Below, piece after piece: positions 6,715 through 14,158 of a DNA stretch of 14,994 nucleotides; positions within the stretch are counted from its first letter, which is position 1; each line of letters starts with the position of its first letter. The position numbers and the translations under genes are program-made. Source of the stretch: CBDCZI01 sp965224495 (lineage in GTDB: Bacteria > Bacteroidota > Bacteroidia > Cytophagales > JAAEPT01); assembly GCA_965224495.1 (NCBI GenBank), contig CBDCZI010000007.1, forward strand, positions 1-14,994, read 5' to 3'. The notes beneath the pieces were generated by a model, which was given only the letters and a program-made list of their open reading frames with translations, was not told the DNA's origin and did no database searches.

Positions 6715-7365
6715 ATGTTTTGGATATTTGTTTCAATTGGTCTTTTAGTGGCTTATCTATTGGGTGCAGTACCTTCTGCTGTTTGGTATGGTAAAGCTTT
6801 TCACGGTACAGACGTAAGAGATTTTGGTAGTGGCAATGCTGGAGCAACAAACACCTTCCGTGTATTAGGCAAAAAGGCAGGGAGCATAGTGATGGCGGCA
6901 GATATATTGAAGGGTTTTGTAGCCACTTCGTTACCCAAAGTTATTGCTCAATATGTAGAGGTATCGAGTAGTGAATTGGTTTTGTTACAAATTGCCTTTG
7001 GAATTATTGCTGTTGTAGGTCATATTTTCCCTGTGTATATTCAGTTTAAAGGAGGCAAAGGCGTGGCAAGTTTATTGGGAATGGTTTTAGCGATTAATCC
7101 CGCAGGAGCAGGTGTTTGTATTCTTGCTTTTTTGGTAATCTTTTTCCTTTCAAAATACGTTTCTCTCGGCTCTATGATTGCAGGTATAGTTTATGCCTCA
7201 ATGATGTTTGTGCCTTATTTTAACCCAGAAAATTTGTTAGCCATGAAAATATTTGGAGTAGTAACAGCAGGTTTACTCATCTATACGCACAGACAAAATA
7301 TTTCTCGTTTGCTTAACAACGAAGAAAGTAAGGCCAATTTGAGTTTTAAGAAAAAAGAGAAATAG
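6715..7365 (+). CDS. plsY: Glycerol-3-phosphate acyltransferase (acyl-phosphate dependent)
   Basis: Inner-membrane enzyme that transfers an acyl group from acyl-phosphate to glycerol 3-phosphate, the first step in phospholipid synthesis. Its 216 residues match the family length. Motif 1 is GAVPSAVWYGK (17-27) with the following RDFGSGNAGATNTFR (35-49). GHIFPVYIQFKGGKGVA (102-118) is motif 2 with the Gly-Lys phosphate loop. HRQNISRLL (192-200) is motif 3. Five hydrophobic segments are visible. I chose ATG 6715 rather than the in-frame TTG at 6706, which would lie inside a TAAATTTG promoter-like octamer (6701-6708). Its usual partner plsX is not in the window. The gene converges on the TolC-family gene with only two bases between stop codons. 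Confidence 0.95.
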   Translation: MFWIFVSIGLLVAYLLGAVPSAVWYGKAFHGTDVRDFGSGNAGATNTFRVLGKKAGSIVMAADILKGFVATSLPKVIAQYVEVSSSELVLLQIAFGIIAVVGHIFPVYIQFKGGKGVASLLGMVLAINPAGAGVCILAFLVIFFLSKYVSLGSMIAGIVYASMMFVPYFNPENLLAMKIFGVVTAGLLIYTHRQNISRLLNNEESKANLSFKKKEK

Positions 7366-7367
7366 AG

Positions 7368-8681
7368 CTATTTTACCAATTGCCCACTTAGACGTAATAA
7401 GTTGATTTCAGCAATTTTAGCCGATGTATTACTCACTATCAAGTTGTAGCGAGCCGTTAAATAATTGACCTGTGCCTCTCTGTATTGTGTCGCTGTGAGT
7501 TGACCAAAATCAAATAATTCTTTACTTCGCTCAAAGTTCAATCGATTGGTTTCGCTATTTCGTGTTTGCAAACGCAACAGGTTTAATTGGAATATGTATG
7601 TTGCCCATAGGTTTTCTAACTCTCTGTTGAGTGATAGGTTTTGTTGCTTTAGTCCTTGTTGGGCAGAATGGAGTTGCAACCTTGAGTTTTGAACTTGAAT
7701 TTCCTTTTTCTTTCCATCAAACAAATCGAATGTCAAACGTAAACCACCGTTTAAACCATTTGAGGTGTTGCTTTTTAAAATCCCAGCATCACTTTGGCTT
7801 CCTTGCCAACCATACGCTAGCTCCGAACTAAGCACAGGATGACGACGTCCTTTGGCGATGGCTAAGTTGTATTGTGCCGTTGTGATTTTTCCTTCTGAGA
7901 GACGCAATGCTGTGTTGTTTTTTTCTAAGGCAGATTTTAAGCTCTCTCTATCCAAAAGGGAGAGAAAAGAAGTTGTGCCATCTACAAAATAATCAGTGCG
8001 AGGAGATTGTCCCATGACCACCATCAAATCTTGTTTGAGTTGGTTCACTGTACGGTTTACTAGCATATAATTGACGCTATCAGCGTTTAGGCTGACTTCT
8101 GCATTGAGCAAATCTATTTTTAAGGCACTGCCATATTCATATTTGTATTTGATACGTACAAACCGTTCGTGAGAAACGCCTAACACTTCGGTCGATAAAG
8201 AAACTTGGGCTTGTGTACTTGCTATTTGGTAATAGATTTGACCAATAGCCACCATGGTTTCTTCTATTTTTTGTTTGGTTTCTAGTTCACTTACTTGTGA
8301 TTGGACACGCAATTTTTTGAGTTGGTTGGTACGTGTATTTCCTTGGTAGAGCATGTAAGATAAGTTGAGGCTTGCGTTTTCGCTTGTCGCCTGTGCTCCT
8401 CGTACTTCGTTTGCTTCTTTTTGAGTGATAAATTGTTGGTTAACGTTGGTTAGGCCACCATTTACACCTGCGTTGAGTGAGAGTTTGGGTAATAGATTGA
8501 CATTACCCGCAGTAGCGTTGTTTTTAGCAATTTGTTGCTTGTTTTTTATGATTAATATCCCGTGGTTGTTTTCTAAGGCAGTTTGTACACAAGTTTCGTA
8601 GGTTAAGGTGTCTTGTGAGAAGACAAAGCTACTTTGAGCGAATACAAAAAGAAGAAGTAAAAGTGATTTGGAGTTATTCAT
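7368..8681 (-). CDS. TolC-family outer membrane efflux/secretion channel
   Basis: A 437-residue outer membrane factor. The signal peptide (1-22) has a likely cleavage at FVFS/Q. The mature protein begins with the typical LTYETCVQTALENNHGI and consists mostly of long amphipathic helices in two repeats (about 25-225 and 245-430). Family hallmarks include the SLNLSYMLYQGNTR strand near 104-117, KIDLLNAEVSLNADS (about 182-196), and the second-repeat strand GLRLTFDLFDGKK near 310-322. The closing segment FDFGQLTATQYREAQVNYL (about 391-409) is characteristic of Bacteroidota members. Trimers form a periplasm-spanning tunnel serving RND or ABC exporters. Neither pump nor membrane-fusion partner is next to it, so the substrate cannot be inferred. 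It is convergent with plsY. A TTAGTT/AACTAA inverted repeat lies 7 bp upstream of the start. Confidence 0.93.
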   Translation of the reverse strand: MNNSKSLLLLLFVFAQSSFVFSQDTLTYETCVQTALENNHGILIIKNKQQIAKNNATAGNVNLLPKLSLNAGVNGGLTNVNQQFITQKEANEVRGAQATSENASLNLSYMLYQGNTRTNQLKKLRVQSQVSELETKQKIEETMVAIGQIYYQIASTQAQVSLSTEVLGVSHERFVRIKYKYEYGSALKIDLLNAEVSLNADSVNYMLVNRTVNQLKQDLMVVMGQSPRTDYFVDGTTSFLSLLDRESLKSALEKNNTALRLSEGKITTAQYNLAIAKGRRHPVLSSELAYGWQGSQSDAGILKSNTSNGLNGGLRLTFDLFDGKKKEIQVQNSRLQLHSAQQGLKQQNLSLNRELENLWATYIFQLNLLRLQTRNSETNRLNFERSKELFDFGQLTATQYREAQVNYLTARYNLIVSNTSAKIAEINLLRLSGQLVK

Positions 8682-8687
8682 AACAGC

Positions 8688-8704
8688 TTAGTTTAACGAA
8701 CTAA
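8688..8704. promoter_or_regulatory. Inverted repeat just upstream of the TolC-family gene
   Basis: TTAGTT (8688-8693) and AACTAA (8699-8704) form a perfect 6-bp inverted repeat around five bases, within the leader of the TolC-family gene (start at 8681). It could be an operator or a 5' hairpin near the ribosome-binding region. No matching second site was seen. Confidence 0.3.
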
Positions 8705-8787
8705 ATATAGTAATTGTAAAAATAAGCATAGCTAAATGAATATTGTTATTCTTTTGTTTAATTATAAGCCGTGTTGTAACGAAAACC

Positions 8788-8820
8788 CATCTCTTATTCT
8801 TTTTTTGAAAAAGGGAGATG
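8788..8820 (-). terminator. Probable terminator of the type B T9SS protein gene
   Basis: Read on the minus strand, CATCTCCCTTTTTC and the later AAGAATAAGAGATG form an imperfect hairpin followed by GGGTTTTC. It lies 20-52 bases after the stop codon at 8840. The T-run is short, so strength is uncertain. Confidence 0.5.
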
Positions 8821-8839
8821 TGCTAAAGACAAATCTCAT

Positions 8840-10660
8840 TTACTCCATAATAGTTACCCAACCTCGGTGTTTGCAGTCTCCTTCGATGATGAGGTCATAG
8901 AAATAGACACCAGAAACTAATTGCTCGTTAGGCCAATCGTTTTGGTAGTTTGCTGTTTCGTAGATAAGTTGCCCCCAGCGGTTGGAGATAGTGAAAAAAG
9001 CATTTTCAGGTAGGTTTTTGATGACTAACACATCATTTTTACCGTCATTGTTTGGGGTGATGGTATTGGGAACATCAGTAACGACTAATTCTTCTATTTC
9101 AAAATCTGAGGTTAATTCTCCACAAGTGTTTTTTACTGTAACCTCATAGTCATTTGATTTAGAAATGAAATGTTTGAAACCAGTTGCTCCATCTGACCAC
9201 AAGATAGACGTGTTGTAGATAGAGTCAATAACAAAAGGTACACCAAACTCTTTGCAATGGTAAAAGTTGTAGGTAGGTGCTAAATCTAAAACAGGCTCAG
9301 TATCTACAACCACAGTAAAAGGTACGTTTTGGGTGAAACATTTACGTTCGCAGACAAAGAACCCTTTGTAAATACCAGGCGCTGTATAGTTGTAATCAAA
9401 CGAAAACGTATTAGGGTAAAGTGTGTCACCGTTACCCATCACAGCGTATTGGATAGTTACCTGTGTGTCCTCTTTGGTGGTGAGGGCAAAAGAAGTAGCG
9501 TTACCCTGACAAACACGAGAAACAGTAGCTTTCATAGGGTACTCTTTGGGAGGGCTTTTGTAGTTGGGGTCAAAGAAATAGTTGGGGAATATGGGGGGGA
9601 CTAAACAGGCACTTGGGGCGTTGTGAATGGTTTCCATACGTACTTTAGGACAAAAAGGATATTGGGTATTGATACGTTTTATTTGCTTAGAGCATGCCTC
9701 TACGCCATAATAGATATGTCCGTCAAGACCTAATTGGTAATGATGAGAAGTAGGTATATTGTACGTAATATCTTGAGCGCATACTTCAAAAAAGGAGCCC
9801 ACATGGTAATTGTTCATGATCCATCTATTATACGCTTCTACTGTAAGCACCTGTTTGGAGTCTGCAGTCCAACCAGGGTGCAATCTAGATGTTTGTTCTT
9901 CATCTGGTGCAAATTGTTTGATTAAGTCAATTTTCCCTGTGGTGGTGTTAAAGCTGTAAGCATAGCCTGCGTGTAATAAGTATTTTCCATTAGGAGAGAT
10001 ACCGATAGAGCCCCGTGAATCACCTCTATGTCTTATTATCTTGGTCAATGAGAGTACTTCTTTTTTAACTCCACAGCTACCCATTTGCCAGGCAACAAAT
10101 AAGCTATCTGTTTTAAACCTTTTGTCTAAAGTGACCACCCATACGTCTTCTTTGTTAGCATGAAGAGTAACACTAAATTGGTAAACAATATTTTCCCAGA
10201 GCTCAACGTTTTTTTGTAGTACTTTGGCTTTGTTGTTTTTAAACTCGACTAAAGCATAAGTAAGTGCTTTGCGATTAAGATTATAGACGTGGTCGTGGTA
10301 GTTGGGGTGAAGTTGTGTATGGTAACCACAGCTAAAAACATAATACCTGTTGGTGTAAGGAATAGGCACAATAGAGGTGTGTGGAGAAGAGCTGTCCCAT
10401 CCACCAATGTCTGTTCCATTTTCTGCTACGCTACCGTTGGCATTCCAAATGGTTTCTCCATTGGTATAAAAAAGTAGTTTACCTGTACTGTCACTAATAG
10501 TTGCTCCCGAAAAAGCAGAACGGTTCAAGTCTCTAGTTACGGTAGGAGGCTCGGTACTAAAGTCCATGTGATAACCCATTCCAAAAGCCCAATGGTTGGT
10601 TTCTTTTTGAGCAAGTAGTACCAGCGGAGCGAAAAGAAAGAAAAGTAAAATGCTTTTCAT
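8840..10660 (-). CDS. Secreted protein with type B T9SS sorting domain (gliding motility-associated C-terminal domain)
   Basis: A 606-residue exported protein of unknown function. I chose ATG 10660, which gives MKSILLFFLF..LLAQ, a Sec signal peptide cleaved at LLA/Q. The longer in-frame start at 10726 would read through a terminator hairpin. The N-terminal half (about 20-360) resembles beta-propeller-like domains of Cytophagales surface proteins: HWAFGMGYHMDFS, ISDSTGKLLFYTNGETIW, SIVPIPYTNRYYVFSCG and SPNGKYLLHAGYAYSF. Next is a Cys-containing region and an Ig/PKD-like part (about 375-530). The last 75 residues are a CHU_C/TIGR04131-type tail: NTITPNNDGKNDV, NRWGQLIYE, SGVYFYDLIIE. That tail directs type IX export and surface attachment. 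It lies directly downstream of another T9SS cargo gene, separated by a terminator. A role in adhesion or motility is plausible but unproven. Confidence 0.9.
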   Translation of the reverse strand: MKSILLFFLFAPLVLLAQKETNHWAFGMGYHMDFSTEPPTVTRDLNRSAFSGATISDSTGKLLFYTNGETIWNANGSVAENGTDIGGWDSSSPHTSIVPIPYTNRYYVFSCGYHTQLHPNYHDHVYNLNRKALTYALVEFKNNKAKVLQKNVELWENIVYQFSVTLHANKEDVWVVTLDKRFKTDSLFVAWQMGSCGVKKEVLSLTKIIRHRGDSRGSIGISPNGKYLLHAGYAYSFNTTTGKIDLIKQFAPDEEQTSRLHPGWTADSKQVLTVEAYNRWIMNNYHVGSFFEVCAQDITYNIPTSHHYQLGLDGHIYYGVEACSKQIKRINTQYPFCPKVRMETIHNAPSACLVPPIFPNYFFDPNYKSPPKEYPMKATVSRVCQGNATSFALTTKEDTQVTIQYAVMGNGDTLYPNTFSFDYNYTAPGIYKGFFVCERKCFTQNVPFTVVVDTEPVLDLAPTYNFYHCKEFGVPFVIDSIYNTSILWSDGATGFKHFISKSNDYEVTVKNTCGELTSDFEIEELVVTDVPNTITPNNDGKNDVLVIKNLPENAFFTISNRWGQLIYETANYQNDWPNEQLVSGVYFYDLIIEGDCKHRGWVTIME

Positions 10661-10683
10661 AATGTAGTATTTATAGAAATAAA

Positions 10684-10714
10684 AACAGCCTAAGAGCAAA
10701 ACTCTTAGGCTGTT
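10684..10714 (-). terminator. Intrinsic terminator between the two T9SS cargo genes
   Basis: A perfect 13-bp stem, AACAGCCTAAGAG with CTCTTAGGCTGTT, has a five-base loop. On the minus strand it is followed by TTTTTATTTC. It ends the 10738-13029 gene, 24 bases after its stop codon, and sits 24 bases before the next start at 10660. Confidence 0.9.
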
Positions 10715-10723
10715 GAATAAGTA

Positions 10724-10731
10724 CAAAAGTA
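10724..10731 (-). promoter_or_regulatory. TAnnTTTG -7-like element upstream of the type B T9SS gene
   Basis: On the minus strand, TACTTTTG matches TAnnTTTG exactly and lies about 64 bases before ATG 10660. It overlaps a small palindrome, AGTAC-AAAA-GTACT. No TTG occurs at the expected -33 spacing. If active, transcription would run into the terminator hairpin at 10684-10714 before reaching the gene. Confidence 0.35.
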
Positions 10732-10737
10732 CTGATT

Positions 10738-13029
10738 TTATTTAACGATTAGCTTTTGTGTGCCAATTAATTCGTTTCCGTTTTTTACAGTTACAATATA
10801 CATTCCTGCCGAAAGCATTTCTATATTTTGTGTTACCTCTACGGTACCTGTGTTGGTAGCTACCTCTTGCGTGAGTACAGTGTTACCTAACAAGTCTTGT
10901 ATAGTCACGTTAACTGTATTAGATGGAGTTGTAAAACCTAAGTTTACTGTAGTAACCGCAGGGTTAGGGAAGATACTTAATTCGTTAACAACAGCTTCTT
11001 TAGAAGCGTTTATTTCATCTTCAGGAGAGTGTTTCCCTTTTCTGAAACTGACAGGAGCACAACCATTGGTCATGAAAAACGTCATTTTAATCTTGTTGTT
11101 GTCATCACTTACATAAAACAAGTTAGGTGAAGACCATTTCATAAATTGATGCACCCCTCTGATTGCACTATTACTCGACAAACTATTTTGTTTCCAATAC
11201 GGGTCTTGGTACACTTGAACAATATTGGTGTTCGTTCCTGTACCTGTTCTTACATATACTGTCCCTGTAACGGTATTGATAGAGAAGTTTTTGTCAATCA
11301 CGCCACTTACCCATACCGTAGATTTAATTTGTCCCGCTTCAAGGTATTTTAATTGTGAACTACCGTCTATAAAATAAAGTTGATTTCCAAAAGCTTCTAA
11401 GTGAGACCCTTCTTTCACTGTGTTCCAAGGAATAGCTACACTTGCTTGTGTGTTGGTGTTTATTCCTTTCAAGACATTGTCCTCTACATAGTACAACACA
11501 TCACCAATAACGCTAAATGTAGGTGAGGTTAGTGTACCCGTTAATGAGATTAATGGACTCATTCCTTTCTTTATATCATTGGATAAGGTTAAGTAATACA
11601 GTTCTTGGTTGTGAACATAAAGGTGACTTTTTGCATCTCCTCTTGTTGCTCTACCATCTATTTGAACATCATAATCTTCACTAGAAGAATTTCCATCAGT
11701 TACATCGTTGTCCCATTCCCATACAATTGCTTTTTGTATTGTGTTCGTACCGTCGATAAATAAAATACGTCGAGCAGTATCAGCTTCTTCACCTGGGTTT
11801 TCTTCTTCCAATACATCTCCTTCATACACCAATTGAGACTTAGCCTGTATAGGATCTCTGAAATCTAATATCTGCTTATTCACCCATTTTGACTTACTTT
11901 CATCCCATTCGTACGTCCATATATTTTGGTCTGCACCTACATAGAAAATATCACCTTCTTTGTTACGTATAATGTTGGTGTTATTGAATGCAGGTTGTTG
12001 TGCCGTTCCTGTATAAGGAGCCGAAGCTCTCCAACCCGACGCTTCATTTGTTACATCAATAGAGGCTGATGCCTTACACCCGTTAGCGTCTTCTACTGTT
12101 GTGGTAATTTTACCCAACCTAAAACCTGTATATTGATTTTTATTAATGCTCAATTGACCTTTTGGTAAAGCCAAGCCGCCAATAGAGGTATTTTGTGTGG
12201 TATATTGAGGTGTACCACTATTGTAACTCCATACAGCATCTTTGAAAGGAGCTGTGCCAGTTAAAATACTTGGTTTTACAATCACGTTAGCACTGTTTTT
12301 GGTACAGATAGAAAGCACACTTCGATCAAAGGCAACAGTTGGTGTAGCTGGTGCATGTACTACAAATCGTCTCCAGTGTTCGTCTCCGTTGGGCATTGTC
12401 ACCTTTACAGATACGTGTCCACTAGCAAAAGATGTTGCAGGGTAAGGCATGGCATTTCCAGAAACAGCATTTCCATTTTTATACCAAGATTTCCAACCTG
12501 ATGGTAAATACCATTGGTAAGAAGCATTAGGTATTTGGTTCACGCTGTAAGAGAAATTTGTTGACTTACAACTCGTTGGTGTTTGTATATTCTGTATTTG
12601 TTGTACATTTGGCAAAGACCAGAAGTCGTAAGTATGTACTTTTCTGAAAAGCCCTAGAAAGCCATACCTAGTTACAAGGTTTATAAAGTGGTATTGTGAA
12701 TTGTCCCACTGAACAACTACCCAATGGTTGAATGTCCCGCTGTGACCGAAAGATTCCCATGTTCCTCCACTATAAGGGTATCCATTAGGGTAATCAACTG
12801 CTTTTTCGGTATTGAATCCCCAAGGAGGAGTAAGAGCTGATGTTTTTACAATCAAGCCACCTTGAACCTGAAAAGTAAGAGATGATGTAAGTATATTGTT
12901 GCTTAGAATCCCTCCAGTTATCCAGACTTTAGTTCTTCCGTTACCAAGGTGTTCGTATTGTAACTCTCTTCCGTAACCAGAAAGCGAGAGTAACACGCTT
13001 AAAACAGCGGTTAGTATAAGTTTATTCAT
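10738..13029 (-). CDS. Large secreted protein with type A T9SS C-terminal sorting domain
   Basis: A 763-residue exported protein. Residues 1-20 are a signal peptide (MNKLILTAVLSVLLSLSGYG). About 20-150 is an unrecognised domain rich in Trp and Tyr (TYDFWSLPNVQQ). About 150-330 looks like two Ig/PKD-like beta domains (ANASYQWYLPSGW-like segment; IDVTNEASGW at the end, with DANGCKA typical of adhesin repeats). About 335-660 holds repeated strands such as NIIRNKEGDIFYVGADQNIW, LFIDGTNTIQKAIVWEW, HLYVHNQELYYLTL, VIGDVLYYVEDNVL and GNQLYFIDGSSQLKYLE, suggesting a beta-propeller or lectin-like fold. The last 82 residues (682-763) are a Por-secretion tail: LSIFPNPAVTTVNL, SAGMYIVTVKNG, KLIVK. The cargo is cleaved and anchored outside the cell by T9SS. 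No catalytic residues were recognised, so its job is unknown. Confidence 0.9.
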   Translation of the reverse strand: MNKLILTAVLSVLLSLSGYGRELQYEHLGNGRTKVWITGGILSNNILTSSLTFQVQGGLIVKTSALTPPWGFNTEKAVDYPNGYPYSGGTWESFGHSGTFNHWVVVQWDNSQYHFINLVTRYGFLGLFRKVHTYDFWSLPNVQQIQNIQTPTSCKSTNFSYSVNQIPNASYQWYLPSGWKSWYKNGNAVSGNAMPYPATSFASGHVSVKVTMPNGDEHWRRFVVHAPATPTVAFDRSVLSICTKNSANVIVKPSILTGTAPFKDAVWSYNSGTPQYTTQNTSIGGLALPKGQLSINKNQYTGFRLGKITTTVEDANGCKASASIDVTNEASGWRASAPYTGTAQQPAFNNTNIIRNKEGDIFYVGADQNIWTYEWDESKSKWVNKQILDFRDPIQAKSQLVYEGDVLEEENPGEEADTARRILFIDGTNTIQKAIVWEWDNDVTDGNSSSEDYDVQIDGRATRGDAKSHLYVHNQELYYLTLSNDIKKGMSPLISLTGTLTSPTFSVIGDVLYYVEDNVLKGINTNTQASVAIPWNTVKEGSHLEAFGNQLYFIDGSSQLKYLEAGQIKSTVWVSGVIDKNFSINTVTGTVYVRTGTGTNTNIVQVYQDPYWKQNSLSSNSAIRGVHQFMKWSSPNLFYVSDDNNKIKMTFFMTNGCAPVSFRKGKHSPEDEINASKEAVVNELSIFPNPAVTTVNLGFTTPSNTVNVTIQDLLGNTVLTQEVATNTGTVEVTQNIEMLSAGMYIVTVKNGNELIGTQKLIVK

Positions 13030-13086
13030 CTTTAATTTTTTAAATAATTACTATTAGTTTGATAAAAAAGGGCTGATCAACCGTTT

Positions 13087-13101
13087 GAAGTTGCAAACTT
13101 C
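13087..13101. promoter_or_regulatory. Palindrome overlapping the -33 region of the beta-barrel gene
   Basis: GAAGTT-GCA-AACTTC is a perfect 6-bp inverted repeat. It contains the TTG (13091-13093) that would act as the -33 element for the promoter at 13115-13122, so a repressor or activator bound here could control that promoter. No second copy was seen in the window. Confidence 0.4.
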
Positions 13102-13122
13102 GTTTTTTTTTTTTTACATTTG
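13091..13122 (+). promoter_or_regulatory. Bacteroidota-type promoter with a 13-T spacer run
   Basis: The -7 octamer TACATTTG (13115-13122) matches TAnnTTTG exactly. A TTG at 13091-13093 lies 21 bp upstream, within the usual -33 spacing. The predicted start of transcription, about 13128, leaves a leader near 27 bases before ATG 13155. The spacer contains 13 consecutive Ts (13103-13115), overlapping the first T of the -7 box, so slippage would change the spacing. Confidence 0.65.
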
Positions 13123-13154
13123 CAAGTAATTCCCAAAATAAAATACATAACCTA

Positions 13155-13712
13155 ATGATGATGACTGTAAAATTACTTCTTATTACCCTTCTTCTTTCTA
13201 TTGGTAGTACCTCTCTATTTGCACAAGACAGTACGGTCGTTGAAGCCTCGTCTAGTTATAAAAACGAAGTGAGTTTAAGTCCTTTTTTTCGAAGTTATAC
13301 AGGTTTGGGAGGTCAGTTGGGTTACCAACGATTTTTTGGTGCGAAAAATAAGCTAGGTGTTCAGTTAGAAGGTTTACTAATGCGTCGTGGTGCGGGAGCA
13401 AAAGCGAGTGTTTATTGGTATTTAAAACCCCAAGCACAAAGTTTAACTATTGGTTTGTCTGGTGGTTACCATCAGAATAAATACTATAGTAGAAAAGAAG
13501 AAAATGTGGAGCTTCGTTTGGAGGCAGGTTATACTTTTTTGGTCAAAAAAAGGTTTTCTATTTATCCTTATGGTGGCTTTGCACCATGGGCAACTTTTTA
13601 TAACAAAAGAACAGTAAATGGAAAGACAACAACCGAGGGGATCGTTGCAGGTGGTAACCAATACAAAGGGATATATATTGCTTTAGGTGTAAAAATTGGT
13701 TGGCGTTTTTAA
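13155..13712 (+). CDS. Small outer-membrane beta-barrel protein
   Basis: A 185-residue protein of unknown specific function. The signal peptide ends at SLFA/Q (A23). The mature part is a series of alternating strands with glycine-rich turns: VSLSPFFRSYTG, LGGQLGYQRFFG, KLGVQLEGLLMR, ASVYWYLKP, LTIGLSGGYHQ, VELRLEAGYTFL, FSIYPYGGFAP, IYIALGVKIGWRF. The final residue is Phe, the usual C-terminal aromatic recognised by the BAM complex. The size and about eight strands suggest an OmpW/OmpX-like eight-stranded barrel. Three consecutive ATGs (13155, 13158, 13161) are possible starts; all precede the signal peptide core, so the mature protein does not change. The gene is divergent from the type A T9SS cargo gene and expressed from the promoter at 13091-13122. 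Confidence 0.85.
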   Translation: MMMTVKLLLITLLLSIGSTSLFAQDSTVVEASSSYKNEVSLSPFFRSYTGLGGQLGYQRFFGAKNKLGVQLEGLLMRRGAGAKASVYWYLKPQAQSLTIGLSGGYHQNKYYSRKEENVELRLEAGYTFLVKKRFSIYPYGGFAPWATFYNKRTVNGKTTTEGIVAGGNQYKGIYIALGVKIGWRF

Positions 13713-14158
13713 GCTGTTTTGTCGTGAAAACCCTAGTTCTTCTTCTTGAAATCAGAGGGGGAGTGTTTTGTTTTTGTGATTACCTGAAAGGTTTGAATAT
13801 AAATTTTCAATTTCGTGTATAAGCAACCATGGTTTTTCTTATTCGCTACTCTTAGTAAGTACGTCGCATGAGGGATTTTAGTGGAAATCCTTGAGGTTAT
13901 CTGCTGTTTCTAAATCCTGACGAAAAGTGATTAGTAATCAATTACCTAAATGACTACGCTCTTCGCACCGAAAGATTGAGAGCGGAAGCCCGACCCCGCT
14001 TTACATTCTGTCGGTTAACTGTGTTTCTATCGGTAAATTGACTAACGAACGGTGACTATCTGTCGAGCGAAAAGGGGGCATGCCCAAAATTGATTAAATT
14101 ATATTTACCCTTTCTTTGAGAAATAACGTACATTAGTTTTTGACCTAATTTGTTATTT
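13713..14158. other. Non-coding gap of 446 bp before the enoyl-CoA hydratase gene
   Basis: No convincing gene, tRNA or rRNA is present. Copy B of the structured repeat occupies 13866-14085. The left part (13713-13865) contains only weak inverted repeats, including the 10-bp palindrome AACCATGGTT at 13825-13834, and no clear terminator for the beta-barrel gene. The right part (14086-14158) must hold the promoter of the crotonase gene, but no exact TAnnTTTG is seen. Confidence 0.7.
13866..14085 (-). repeat. Structured intergenic repeat, copy B (inverted relative to copy A)
   Basis: Read on the minus strand this 220-bp element carries the same ordered blocks as 1218-1439 and almost the same length. 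Its ends pair as GCATG (minus strand of 14079-14083) with CATGC (minus strand of 13866-13870). Relative to copy A, one base pair has changed from G-C to A-T on both sides. AATCTT (minus strand of 13972-13977) can pair with AAGGATT (minus strand of 13886-13892). An alternative hairpin GGATTT/AAATCC is also possible here. Between blocks the two copies are diverged, so selection on the blocks is more likely than recent copying. Confidence 0.75.

Noticed and set aside
9593..9599. Seven-G run inside the type B T9SS gene as a contingency tract
   Set aside because: Seven bases is short, the reading frame is intact, and the run encodes ordinary Pro residues (VPPIFPN).
10661..10726. N-terminal extension of the type B T9SS protein beginning MYLFNSLRVLLLG
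   Set aside because: It would be translated through a perfect terminator hairpin, and it would bury the clear signal peptide that starts at ATG 10660.
1218..14085. The two inverted repeat copies as ends of a composite transposon or an invertible 12.8-kb segment
   Set aside because: No transposase or recombinase lies between them, the enclosed genes are ordinary housekeeping and envelope genes, and identity between copies is confined to short blocks.
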